Shown here: one piece after another, positions 49,321-57,389 of the stretch
Layout of the letters: the number at the start of each line of letters is the position of its first letter
Position numbering within the stretch: position 1 is the stretch's first letter
Notes under the pieces: generated by a model
The model's input: the letters and a program-made list of their open reading frames with translations, nothing else
What the model was told of the DNA's origin: nothing
Databases searched by the model: none
Translations under genes and position numbers: made by a program
Assembly: GCF_040676675.1 (NCBI RefSeq)
Contig: NZ_JBFAPK010000006.1
Span: 170,513 to 234,512 of the forward strand
From: JBFAPK01 sp040676675
Lineage (GTDB): Bacteria > Actinomycetota > Actinomycetes > Mycobacteriales > Micromonosporaceae
Length of the DNA: 64,000 nucleotides
Direction: 5' to 3'

Positions 49321-50542
49321 TCTCCCAGGGAATCGTCCAGTCCCCGCCCACCCCGTCGGTGAGGGCCATCTTGCGGGGCGTGTTCCGTACGTCCACCACG
49401 TCGCCCAACTGGAAGTTGTCGAAGAACCAGCGGGCGTTGGCCGGGCCGACGTTGATGCAGCCGTGCGAGGTGTTGGCCCGCCCCTGCGAGCCGATGTTCC
49501 AGTCGGCCATGTGCACGAACTCGCCCGAGTAGGTGATCCGGCAGCAGAGCTTGATGACCTCGTCGTAGTAGTTCGGGTCGTTCGGGTTCGTGACGCCGTA
49601 GCTGGAGGAGGTCATCCGGTGACTCTGCTCCTTGGTCATCACCACGTGCACGCCCGAGCGGGTCCAGTAGTTGACGTCCTGGCCCCGGTCGCCCTTGACG
49701 ATGCCGCCCTTGCCCATGCTGATCGGCATGTCCTTGACCAGCTTGCCGTCGATGTAGATCTTCATGCGGTGGGTCTTCGCGTCCGCGATGGCGATCCGGG
49801 AGGGCCCGATGGTGAAGTGCGTGCTCGCGCTCGACCCGTAGACGCCGCCGCCCAGCTCGGTACCGGCGAGGTCCACCTTGACGCTGATCTTCGTACCGGA
49901 GGCCCAGTACTTCGCCGGGCGCCAGTGCGCGGTGCGCTTGTCGATCCAGCGCCAGCGCCCCTCGACCGCGGGCGAGGTGCTCACCTCCATGGCCTTCTCG
50001 GCCACCTCGCGGTTCTTCACGTCCTTGCTGAACGCGACGATGACCGGCTGTCCCACCCCGTACGTGCCGCCGGTCTTCAGGCCGGTGAGCGCGTTGGCCT
50101 GGAACGTCACCTTGGCCACCGAGGCCGGCTTCAGGGTGGTGAACTGGCTCGTCTTCTCGACCACCGCCCCCGAGGCGTCCGCCGCGGTCACCGCCACCTG
50201 GTACGTCTTGCCGTAGGCGAGCGTGCCGGCGGAGCGCCAGGTGCGCTCGTCGCTCATGCTGCCGGAAACCCGCTGGCTCCCCGTGGTCACCGACACGGAC
50301 TTCAGCGTCCCGTTGGCGACCGTGACCACGACCTGCTCGCGTGGCGCGACGCTCTTCGCGTCGGCGGCCGGCGTGATCGTGATTTCCGTGCCACCCGCCG
50401 TCGGGCTGGAACCGGGCGCGGCGCCGGGCTCCGACCAGCTGACGTTGGATGGCTGATCCTTCGTCGGGCCGCTACACGCGGCCGTAGCCAGCCCCGCCGC
50501 GACTCCGACGCCGGTGGCAACGATTCTTCTCCGAGTGACCAT
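49313..50542 (-). CDS. L,D-transpeptidase lipoprotein (LdtMt2-like)
   Basis: 409 residues; GGAGG is 6 bases before the ATG. The lipobox ATAAC gives a lipidated Cys23. Two bacterial Ig-like domains (~50-250) precede the YkuD catalytic domain (~255-385) with HMADWNIGSQGRANTSHGCI, where the Cys of SHGC (~360) is the nucleophile. It forms 3-3 cross-links between peptidoglycan stem peptides and resists most penicillins. The order of domains and C-terminal Trp-rich tail (GDWTIPWEKW) match mycobacterial Ldt enzymes. Confidence 0.95.
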   Translation of the reverse strand: MVTRRRIVATGVGVAAGLATAACSGPTKDQPSNVSWSEPGAAPGSSPTAGGTEITITPAADAKSVAPREQVVVTVANGTLKSVSVTTGSQRVSGSMSDERTWRSAGTLAYGKTYQVAVTAADASGAVVEKTSQFTTLKPASVAKVTFQANALTGLKTGGTYGVGQPVIVAFSKDVKNREVAEKAMEVSTSPAVEGRWRWIDKRTAHWRPAKYWASGTKISVKVDLAGTELGGGVYGSSASTHFTIGPSRIAIADAKTHRMKIYIDGKLVKDMPISMGKGGIVKGDRGQDVNYWTRSGVHVVMTKEQSHRMTSSSYGVTNPNDPNYYDEVIKLCCRITYSGEFVHMADWNIGSQGRANTSHGCINVGPANARWFFDNFQLGDVVDVRNTPRKMALTDGVGGDWTIPWEKW

Positions 50543-50842
50543 CGCGTTCCTCCCGGCGGAATGCTACTGGCGCCGGGCCCGCCGGGGTGCCCTGCCCGCG
50601 CGTGGGCGCGCGGGAAAGTCTTTGTGGCGCACGGTTGCTGGCCGCCCGGGGAAGATTTCGCGCCCGATCGGCTGTCAACCGGAACGCGTGCCGGCAACCA
50701 ACCGGAACGCGTGCCGTTCGCCCGCCGCGACGACGTCGCGCCGGGGAGACGGGCCGGCGTCGGCGCGGGGACGGCTCGGCGCGCGGAGGCGGCTTGGCGC
50801 GGGCCGGCCCAGCTCGCGGACCGGCTCAGCTCGCGGGCCGGC
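50543..50842. other. Repeat-bearing gap between hxlR and ldt
   Basis: 300 bases with no gene. CAACCGGAACGCGTGCCG occurs twice, at 50676-50693 and 50699-50716 (period 23). The 3' part begins the 17-bp tandem array at 50804-50871. The ldt promoter should lie near 50543-50640, but no clear hexamers were found. Confidence 0.45.
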
Positions 50843-50871
50843 TCAGCTCGCGGACCGGCTCAGCTCGCCGC
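50804..50871. repeat. 17-bp tandem repeat overlapping the hxlR 3' end
   Basis: Four units of CCGGCTCAGCTCGCGGA-type sequence lie at 50804-50820, 50821-50837, 50838-50854 and 50855-50871. Units 3 and 4 encode the last residues (GELSRSAS) and the stop of the HxlR protein. Earlier units carry the same TCA, so expansion or loss would move the C-terminus only slightly. Confidence 0.85.
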
Positions 50872-51217
50872 TCGGGGCGTACGCGCAGGTGCCCGCGGTC
50901 TCGGTCCGCTGCATGTGGGTGGCACCCCAGTCGGCCAGCGGCGCCAGCGCGTCGTTGAGCGAGGCGCCGAGGGGGGTCAGCGAGTACTCGACCCGCGCCG
51001 GGACCTCGTCGAACATCTGGCGCCGCACGATCTCGTTGGCCTCCATCTCCCGGAGGTGCTGGATCAGCACCTTCTCGCTGATGCCGGGGACGAGGCGCCG
51101 CAATTCACCGAACCGCCGGGGCTGTGGGGCGAGCGTCCAGATAATCAGAACCTTCCATTTGCCGCCGATAATGTCCACCGCGGCGTCCAGTCCGCAGACG
51201 TACTGTCTCACCTTCAT
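50843..51217 (-). CDS. HxlR-family transcriptional regulator
   Basis: 124 residues; ATG 51217 with GAGGGG 9 bases upstream. The winged helix of the HxlR group is complete: CGLDAAVDIIGGKWKVLIIW, RRFGELRRLVPGISEKVLIQ, HLREMEANEIVRRQMFDEVP and VEYSLTPLG. A Cys at residue 8 is placed as in redox- or electrophile-sensing members (HypR, QorR-like). Its own upstream region and that of the PPOX-MFS genes share an operator-like sequence, so it probably controls both. Confidence 0.9.
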   Translation of the reverse strand: MKVRQYVCGLDAAVDIIGGKWKVLIIWTLAPQPRRFGELRRLVPGISEKVLIQHLREMEANEIVRRQMFDEVPARVEYSLTPLGASLNDALAPLADWGATHMQRTETAGTCAYAPSGELSRSAS

Positions 51218-51250
51218 GATCTGATTCCCCTCACTCGGAGGTGGGTGCTG

Positions 51251-51269
51251 ACCTTTTGGTCGGTACCTG
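51251..51269. promoter_or_regulatory. Probable HxlR operator, copy at hxlR promoter
   Basis: ACCTTTTGGTCGGTACCTG lies 34 bases upstream of the hxlR start codon. It matches the site at 51874-51892 in 15 of 19 positions with no gap. This suggests autoregulation by HxlR. Confidence 0.55.
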
Positions 51270-51436
51270 TACGGACTGCGGGGTGCGGGCCGCGGCGGGC
51301 CGAGCATGTCCTTGTGGCGGCATCGGAGTCTCGTGTTGCTCTTGAGGATGCCGGGCGTCGGCGCGTGCCAAGGTCACCCCCCGCACACCGTAGCAAAATC
51401 ACGGCGGTCAAATCGACCGCAGCTCAAAGGCGCGAC

Positions 51437-51655
51437 CCTTGCCCCGACCCGCTCAAGATCCAGATCCAGATCCTCAAGCGGTACCACGACGTCACCGTCA
51501 CCGTCACCGGCTCCGCGGTCCACGGCATCCTCGTCCGGTCGGGTCTCAACCGACCCCCTGCCGCCCGGCGCCACCGGCGGCGCGAAAAGCGCTGCAAACG
51601 CTACGAGAAGCAACTCCCCGGCAATCCGGCGCGATCGGATCCGGAATTCGCCGCG
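51437..51655 (+). pseudogene. Transposase remnant (IS481-like)
   Basis: One frame reads DPLKIQIQILKRYHDVTVTV, then HGILVRSGLNRPPA and RREKRCKRYEKQLPG. These match the well-known order of the IS481-type transposase just before its DDE domain (LKRYHD..VS...ILKRLGLNRLPAS, then KRYEKQLPGHRVQ.DVKF). The next residues NPARSDPEF preserve only the Asp and Phe of QxDVKF, after which similarity ends. The helix-turn-helix, the catalytic DDE core and any terminal repeats are missing, so it is inactive. Confidence 0.75.
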
Positions 51656-51873
51656 GCCCGGCAGGCGCCCGGAACGCTGGGCGGGTGGGCGGAAAGTCGC
51701 GCCCGGTTGAATGGCGCGTCGAATAGAGCCGGCGAATTCGTGCGACGGCGGCCCCGACGGTGTTCCGCCGGTCGCACGGAATCGCCGGCCGACAACCGGT
51801 ACCTGTGCCCAGGGACCGCTGTGACCGATGGCCTCCGGTGAGCCGATTGCCGCTGACTTCCAGGTAAGCACTT

Positions 51874-51892
51874 ACCTTTTTGTAGGTACTTG
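51874..51892. promoter_or_regulatory. Probable HxlR operator upstream of the PPOX-MFS genes
   Basis: ACCTTTTTGTAGGTACTTG is preceded by the palindrome GTAAGCACTTAC (51864-51875). It is an AT-rich patch typical of HxlR-controlled promoters (paired GTAC/GTAAG half-sites) and lies 255 bases before the PPOX start. Confidence 0.55.
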
Positions 51893-52146
51893 ATCACGGT
51901 GCGTTGTCGTGTGAGCCTGGGGACGGCCGCCCGCAGCGCAATCGCTGACCCGCCGGTGTCCGTCAATGCCCGTCGGCATCTATCACGCAAGGGGAGCTGT
52001 GGACAGTCCGGTCCGGCCCGGGCGGCCTTTTCACCAGTAACAACGGCCCGCGCGGTCCATCGCGCTCACTTTCGGGCCGCGGCGCGGTCGTCGCGCCCGG
52101 CACCCGGGGTGAACGCGGTGGCCGCGCCGGCGGACAGGACGACGAC

Positions 52147-52635
52147 ATGGCGCAGAAGGTCGACAAGTTCTCGGTGATCGAGGACAGGTTCTTCGAGTAC
52201 ATCCAGGGCATCAAGTACTGCTCGCTGATCACGGTGGACAAGAAGGGGCGCCCCCGGGCCCGGGTGCTCCTACCGATCTGGGAAGTGGTCGACGGGCAGC
52301 CGGTCGGGTGGCTCGCCGCGTACCGGACGCCGGTGAAGGTGGCCCACCTCGCGCGCAATCCCCACGTCACGTGCTCCTACTGGGACCACAGCCAGAACGC
52401 CGTCTTCGTCGACAGCGTCGCCGGGTGGGTGGAGGACCCCGACGTGAAGCGGGAGGTGTGGGACCTCTACCGCAAGGGGTCGCCGCCGGGTGTCGGCTAC
52501 GACCCGCGACGGTACTGGCGCGGCGGCCCGACCGACCCGGAGTACGGCCTGCTGCGCATGGACGCGTGGCGGGTCCAGGTGCTGCGGGGCACCGACCTGG
52601 CCAGCAGGATCTGGCAGGCCGACGGTACCGCCTGA
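52147..52635 (+). CDS. Pyridoxamine 5'-phosphate oxidase-family (split-barrel) protein
   Basis: 162 residues. The split-barrel flavin fold shows IKYCSLITVDKKGRPRARVL, VGWLAAYRTPVKVAHLARNP and VTCSYWDHSQNAVFVDSVAG. Members of this group bind FMN, F420 or haem and reduce small molecules. It is probably co-transcribed with the MFS exporter 173 bases downstream. Paired with an HxlR-type site, a detoxifying reductase role is plausible but unproven. Confidence 0.82.
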   Translation: MAQKVDKFSVIEDRFFEYIQGIKYCSLITVDKKGRPRARVLLPIWEVVDGQPVGWLAAYRTPVKVAHLARNPHVTCSYWDHSQNAVFVDSVAGWVEDPDVKREVWDLYRKGSPPGVGYDPRRYWRGGPTDPEYGLLRMDAWRVQVLRGTDLASRIWQADGTA

Positions 52636-52808
52636 CCCGCGCGTCGGGGGCGAGGAACCGTACGGCGGTCGCCCGCGGCACGGGCACGTCCGCGGCACGG
52701 GCTAGCCCGCGAACTCGGGCACGCCCGCGAACTCGGGCGCGAACGGAATCGAGAACTCATCGCCAGGGGTCGGCGCTCGCCGGGCCGCGTGACCAGGAGG
52801 TCAGGAGA

Positions 52809-54254
52809 ATGGAACAGCAAGGGGTGGCCCAGAGCGCACCCGCCACCACACCGACAGAGCGGCCCGCGCTCGATCCGCTCCGCTGGAAGGCGCTCGCGCT
52901 GCTCTGCACGGCGTTCTTCATGGTGCAGCTCGACGCGCAGATCGTCCTGCTGGCGCTACCGTCGATCCAGGAGGAGCTGCGGCTCTCGCCGGCCAGCGCG
53001 CAGTGGGTGATGAGTTCCTACCTGCTCACCTTCGGCGGTCTGCTGCTGCTCGGCGGCCGGGCGGCCGACCTGCTCGGCCGGCGCCGGATGTTCGTGATCG
53101 GCATGGCGCTCTTCCTGGTCGCCTCGCTGGTCGCGGGGATCGCCTGGTCCGGTGCGCCGCTGCTGGTCGGCCGGGTCGGGCAGGGCCTGTCGGCGGCGAT
53201 CATCGCACCGACCGCGCTCTCGATCCTGATGACCACCTTCGAGGACGGCAAGGAGCTCAACCGGGCGCTCGCCATTTGGGCCGCCAACGGCGCCGGCGGG
53301 GCGATGGCCGCTTTGCTGATCGGTGGGCCCGTCAACGACCTGCTCGGCTGGGAGTGGATCTTCTTCATCAACATCCCGGTCGCCGCGCTCGTGCTGATCC
53401 TGGCGCCGAGGCTGCTGCGGGAGAGCATCAGCCCCGGCCAGCGACGCACGTTCGACGCCGGCGGCGCGATCACCATCACCCTGGCGATGGTGCTCTTCAT
53501 CTACGCGGTCGTCGAGGCGCCGACGGCCGGCTGGGCCAGCGGCCAGACGGTCGGGCTCCTGCTCGGCGTGGCCGTGCTCGTCGCCCTCTTCGTCGTCATC
53601 GAGAAGCGGGCGGCGGCCCCGCTGGTACCGCTGGGGATCTTCCGCAACCGCAACCTGGTGGGCGGCAACCTGGTGATGCTGCTGATCGGCATGGTGACCT
53701 TCGGCGCGGTGCTGGTCATCTCCCTGTACGCCCAGGGCGTGCTCCGGTACACGGCGCTCGCGTTCGGACTGAGCACGGTGATCTACACGGTGATGTCGGT
53801 CGCCGGCTCACAGAGCGGCGCGGTCATCGTGCCCAAGCTCGGGTACCGGAACGTGTCGCTGGTCGCGACGCTCCTGATGGGCATCGCGATGGCGCTGCTC
53901 ACGCGGGTCTCCGTCGACGGCACCTACCTCGGCGACCTCTTCTGGGGTCTGCTGATCTTCGGATTCGGGCTGGGCCTCGGCTTCGTCGCGGTCTCGATCG
54001 CCGCCCTCACGGGCGTCAACCCGGGCGAGGCCGGCCTCGCCTCGGGCATCAACAGCGCCGCGTTCCAGTTGGGTGGCGCGCTGGGCGTGGCGGTGGTCTC
54101 CGCCGTGACCGTGTCCAACACGGTGGGAACCGGTCCCGAGGAGCTGACCGAGGGCTATCAGGCGGGCTTCGTCGCGCTCGTCATCCTGGCCGCGGTCAGC
54201 GTCGTCGCCGCGCTCGTGCTCTTCAAACCACCCAGGGCCGCCGTCGAGAGCTGA
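52809..54254 (+). CDS. MFS drug exporter, DHA2 (EmrB/QacA) family
   Basis: 481 residues; AGGAG lies 3-4 bases before the ATG. Fourteen hydrophobic helices can be traced. Family motifs are LDAQIVLLALPSIQEELRLS (motif D1 with the helix-1 Asp), GGRAADLLGRRRMFVIG (motif A) and FFINIPVAALVL (motif C region of 14-TM proteins). It should expel cationic or hydrophobic toxic compounds by proton antiport. The PPOX gene upstream and the HxlR site suggest inducible expression. Confidence 0.92.
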   Translation: MEQQGVAQSAPATTPTERPALDPLRWKALALLCTAFFMVQLDAQIVLLALPSIQEELRLSPASAQWVMSSYLLTFGGLLLLGGRAADLLGRRRMFVIGMALFLVASLVAGIAWSGAPLLVGRVGQGLSAAIIAPTALSILMTTFEDGKELNRALAIWAANGAGGAMAALLIGGPVNDLLGWEWIFFINIPVAALVLILAPRLLRESISPGQRRTFDAGGAITITLAMVLFIYAVVEAPTAGWASGQTVGLLLGVAVLVALFVVIEKRAAAPLVPLGIFRNRNLVGGNLVMLLIGMVTFGAVLVISLYAQGVLRYTALAFGLSTVIYTVMSVAGSQSGAVIVPKLGYRNVSLVATLLMGIAMALLTRVSVDGTYLGDLFWGLLIFGFGLGLGFVAVSIAALTGVNPGEAGLASGINSAAFQLGGALGVAVVSAVTVSNTVGTGPEELTEGYQAGFVALVILAAVSVVAALVLFKPPRAAVES

Positions 54255-54425
54255 TGCTCCCCGTCGTCCGCTCAGCCGGGACACGGCCGAAAAGGCGGGG
54301 CCACCGGAGTCGCGGCGGCTCGACCGACGGCTCGACCCGCTCGTGTCTGCTCTGCCGCCGAGGGCGGGGTTGTCGCCGCCCCGCCGGGCGAGGAGGCGGC
54401 GGAGGCAGCCCCGAAGCGGCTCGGG

Positions 54426-55178
54426 TCAGGACTTCGGGCCGACGTGCCGGTCGAGCGCGAGCACCGCGTCGCGCCGGGCGACCGAGAGCGAGTCCGGTCG
54501 GTTCATCCGCCACTCGATCCCCAGCAGATCCAGCGCCCACCGGCACAGGCCGAGGATGTCCGAGGACTCGTTCACGAAGAGGTAGCGCGGATAGACATAG
54601 AACCGGCTGCCGCGACGGACGGGGTTGGCGATCCGGCAGCCGTCGGAGTGGAAGAGCCCGCGTACGAAGTGACCGGCGTGCGCCGAGACGATCTCCCGCT
54701 GCCAGTCGGCGAGGACGATCGGGCGCTCGTGCTTGCGCCCCGGCCCGTGCTGCGGCAGCAGGCATGGCCAGTGCTTGCCGTAGCTCTGCACGCCGACGCA
54801 GCCCTTATTCGCTATCCGCTGGACGCTGTTGGCGAGGACGGCGCGCATCGCCTGCTCGCAGGCGTCGAGCAGTCCGGGCCAGGTGCTGGTGCGGTAGATG
54901 CGCAGTACCGGCACCTTGGCGTTGGTGACCAGATGGCCGTCGCCCAGGTAGAGCCCGAGGAGATAGCTGTAGCTCGCCGGATCTTCGGGGCTGACCGCCT
55001 CGGGCCGGCACCGGAAGCAGCGGTTGACGGTCCCGACCATGATCGGTTCCGGCCGGTCGTGACACCAGTGCCACACGGTCGGATAGGGGAGCTGGAACTG
55101 CCGGGCGATCGCGGCGACCGACTTCCCGTTCAGGAACTCCTGCCGGGCCTGGTGTCGTACCTCCGGTGGGTGCACCAC
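54426..55178 (-). CDS. Freestanding LAGLIDADG-like endonuclease family protein with helix-turn-helix
   Basis: 250 residues. Residues 8-40 are a resolvase-like helix-turn-helix (GKSVAAIARQFQLPYPTVWH). Two LAGLIDADG-type helices follow: LLGLYLGDG (73-81) and FVRGLFHSDG (171-180), each ending in the acidic residue that holds the catalytic metal. This is the two-motif monomeric layout. No intron or intein surrounds it. It starts (GTG 55178 or 55175) 33 bases after a tRNA-Leu gene on the same strand. Such proteins are scattered through actinomycetes, often called transcriptional regulators; activity is not established. Confidence 0.75.
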   Translation of the reverse strand: MVHPPEVRHQARQEFLNGKSVAAIARQFQLPYPTVWHWCHDRPEPIMVGTVNRCFRCRPEAVSPEDPASYSYLLGLYLGDGHLVTNAKVPVLRIYRTSTWPGLLDACEQAMRAVLANSVQRIANKGCVGVQSYGKHWPCLLPQHGPGRKHERPIVLADWQREIVSAHAGHFVRGLFHSDGCRIANPVRRGSRFYVYPRYLFVNESSDILGLCRWALDLLGIEWRMNRPDSLSVARRDAVLALDRHVGPKS

Positions 55179-55211
55179 TCAAGCTTCGAACGGCTGTACG
55201 ACAATTTGAGG

Positions 55212-55295
55212 TGCCGGGAGCGGGACTTGAACCCGCACGCCCTTTCGGGCAGATGCTTTTGAGGCATCCGAGTCTGCCGATTCCTCCATCCCGGC
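55212..55295 (-). tRNA. tRNA-Leu (anticodon CAA)
   Basis: The 84-base class II tRNA folds with acceptor GCCGGGA/TCCCGGC and discriminator A. The anticodon stem GATGC/GCATC encloses the loop CTCAAAA, giving anticodon CAA (codon UUG). A long variable arm (TGCCCGAAAGGGCG) and T-arm GCGGG-TTCAAGT-CCCGC complete it. The CCA end is not encoded (CCT follows). Confidence 0.95.
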
Positions 55296-55390
55296 TCCGC
55301 CAACCCGGCGGGTGTGGCCCACTGTACCCGACTAGGCTCATGCGGCAGCATGGGTGGTGCTGTTCGAGGAACAAGTGGGGGTAAGGGTTC

Positions 55391-55999
55391 GTGGCCGAGA
55401 CGCAGGCGGAGATCGAGCGCAGGCGGGTGCTGATCGCCGAGGACGAGGCGCTCATCCGCCTGGATCTGGCGGAGATGCTCGTCGAGGAGGGCTACGACGT
55501 GGTCGGCGAGGCCGCCGACGGCGAGACGGCGGTACGGCTGGCCGAGGAGGTCAAGCCGGACCTGGTCATCCTCGACATCAAGATGCCGATCATGGATGGT
55601 CTCGCGGCGGCCGAGCGGATCGCCGGCAACCGGATCGCCCCGGTGATCATCTTGACCGCCTTCAGCCAGCGCGACCTGGTGGAGCGGGCGCGGGCCGCCG
55701 GCGCGATGGCGTACCTGGTGAAGCCCTTCCAGAAGAGCGACCTGGTGCCGGCGATCGAGATCGCCCTCTCCCGCTACTCCGAGATCTCCGCGCTGGAGGC
55801 GGAGGTGGCCGGGCTGACCGACCGGCTGGAGATCCGCAAGATCGTCGAGCGGGCCAAGGGCGCGCTCATGACGACGTACGGGATGACCGAGCCGCAGGCG
55901 TTCAAATGGATCCAACGGACGGCGATGGACCACCGGATGACCATGCGTGAGGTGGCCGAACGGATCCTCACCGAGACGGCCGGAGAGAGCGCGGGGTAA
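55391..55999 (+). CDS. pdtaR: ANTAR-domain response regulator PdtaR
   Basis: 202 residues; GTG 55391 with GGGGTAAGGG upstream. The receiver domain (12-125) has acidic pocket Glu17/Asp18, phosphoacceptor Asp62 (LVILDIKMP), Thr in ILTAFSQRD and Lys in YLVKPFQ. The C-terminal ANTAR RNA-binding domain (~135-195) contains RAKGALMTTYGMTEPQAFKW and MREVAERIL. It is the orthologue of M. tuberculosis Rv1626, which binds RNA hairpins after phosphorylation by PdtaS. Its place near pyk-tesB and the liv genes agrees with conserved actinobacterial order. Confidence 0.94.
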   Translation: MAETQAEIERRRVLIAEDEALIRLDLAEMLVEEGYDVVGEAADGETAVRLAEEVKPDLVILDIKMPIMDGLAAAERIAGNRIAPVIILTAFSQRDLVERARAAGAMAYLVKPFQKSDLVPAIEIALSRYSEISALEAEVAGLTDRLEIRKIVERAKGALMTTYGMTEPQAFKWIQRTAMDHRMTMREVAERILTETAGESAG

Positions 56000-56070
56000 C
56001 CGCGTCTTACAGCTCTGTCCACCGAGTCGCCACGCCGTGTAACGGTTCGGTCAACGGGCTCTCCCGGGTC

Positions 56071-56096
56071 TATCCCACGACCTTGCTGGTGGGATA
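56071..56096. promoter_or_regulatory. Inverted repeat TATCCCAC-N10-GTGGGATA
   Basis: A perfect 8-bp inverted repeat (56071-56078, 56089-56096) with half-site centres 18 bases apart, in the 201-base gap before the liv operon. Spacing and symmetry suit a dimeric repressor or nitrogen/amino-acid-responsive regulator. Regulator unknown. Confidence 0.5.
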
Positions 56097-56200
56097 ACGT
56101 CCCGGCCCAGATTGGGTTTGACGTCAGTTTGGTCGCGCCCGGGTGGCCGTTGTCGGGTTCGGGTGGGGCTGGGCGATCGGTTGGAGAGGGAGTCCGTGCC

Positions 56201-57358
56201 TTGAGGCAGACGCTCGTACGTGTGGTGGGCGGCGTGGTGATGTCAGCGCTCGCCTTCGGCGGCGCCACCGCGTGCAAGTCCGACAGTGGCAGCGACAGCG
56301 CTGCCGGTGGGGACTGCGGTTACAAGATCGCTTTCTTCGGCGCGCTCAGCGGCGGCAACGCCCAGCTGGGTATCAACATCCGGGACGGCGCGAAGCTGGC
56401 GGTTGACCAGTACAACGAGAAGAACAAGGACTGCGCGGTCACGCTGGTCGAGAAGGACTCGGCGGGCAGCCCGGACCAGGCGCCCCCGCTGGCGCAGTCG
56501 CTGATCCAGGACACCAAGATCCTCGGTGTCGTCGGACCGGCGTTCTCGGGCGAGTCCAAGGTCGCCGACCCGATCCTCAGCGAGGCCGGCGTTGTGATCA
56601 TCACCCCGTCGGCGACGAACCCGGCGCTGGCGACGAACGGCTGGAAGACCTTCCACCGCGGGCTCGGCAACGACGCCTCGCAGGGCCCGGCCGCGGCGGC
56701 GTACATCAAGAACGAGTTCAAGGCGACCAAGGCGTTCGTGATCGACGACGCGTCGGAGTACGGCAAGGGCCTCTCCGACCAGGTCAAGAGCACGCTGGGC
56801 TCGCTGGTGGTCGGCTCGGCCGTCGTCAAGGAGCAGCAGACCGACTTCTCCGCGGTGGTGCAGCAGATCAAGTCCGTCCAGGCGGACGCGGTCTTCTTCG
56901 GCGGCTACGTCCGGGAGGCGGCGCCGTTCCTCAAGCAGCTGCGCGAGTCGGGCAGCCAGGCCAAGTTCATCGCCGGTGACGGCGTGAAGGAGGAGGTCCT
57001 GGTGACGGGCGCCGGCGCGGCGAACGCCGAGGGCGCGATCCTCACCTGCCCCTGCATGCCGGGTGAGAAGGCCAAGGGCACCTTCGCGGCCGACTACCAG
57101 AAGGCGACCGGCCGGGCGCCGAACACCTACAGCGCGGAGTCCTTCGACGCGGCGAACATCCTGCTGAACGGCATCAAGGCCGGCAACACCACGCGCGAGA
57201 AGCTCAACGACTTCGTCAACAAGTACGAGGGCGAGGGCGTGACCACGAACTTCAAGTTCCAGCCGAACGGGGAGCTGGACCCGAAGTCGGTCCAGATCTG
57301 GGCCTACAAGGTCCAGGGCGGCAAGATCGTGGCGGACAAGGAGATCGAGCAGGGCTGA
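56201..57358 (+). CDS. livK: Branched-chain amino-acid ABC transporter, substrate-binding lipoprotein
   Basis: 385 residues from TTG 56201, preceded by GGAGAGGGAG. The signal ends in the lipobox GATAC. The type I binding protein of the Leu/Ile/Val family shows IAFFGALSGGNAQLGINIRD, VVGPAFSGESKVADPI and the ligand-site TPSATNPALA. Captures branched-chain or related amino acids outside the membrane for LivHMGF. A strong hairpin after its stop probably makes it the most abundant product of the operon. Confidence 0.93.
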   Translation: MRQTLVRVVGGVVMSALAFGGATACKSDSGSDSAAGGDCGYKIAFFGALSGGNAQLGINIRDGAKLAVDQYNEKNKDCAVTLVEKDSAGSPDQAPPLAQSLIQDTKILGVVGPAFSGESKVADPILSEAGVVIITPSATNPALATNGWKTFHRGLGNDASQGPAAAAYIKNEFKATKAFVIDDASEYGKGLSDQVKSTLGSLVVGSAVVKEQQTDFSAVVQQIKSVQADAVFFGGYVREAAPFLKQLRESGSQAKFIAGDGVKEEVLVTGAGAANAEGAILTCPCMPGEKAKGTFAADYQKATGRAPNTYSAESFDAANILLNGIKAGNTTREKLNDFVNKYEGEGVTTNFKFQPNGELDPKSVQIWAYKVQGGKIVADKEIEQG

Positions 57359-57389
57359 CCTGAGCGGTCGGTCAGCAGTCCGTACCGGA

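Larger units (their letters stand above)
51218..52146. other. 929-base gap with HxlR sites and transposase debris
   Basis: This divergent region between hxlR and the PPOX gene contains two similar operator-like sites (51251-51269 and 51874-51892) and a transposase remnant (about 51437-51655). 51900-52146 has a long leader to the PPOX gene in which nothing else is recognised. No intact gene is supported. Confidence 0.5.

Noticed and set aside
48989..51841. A 950-codon plus-strand frame spanning ldt and hxlR
   Set aside because: It is antisense to two well-supported genes. Only its last part (about 51437-51655) is meaningful, as the transposase remnant.
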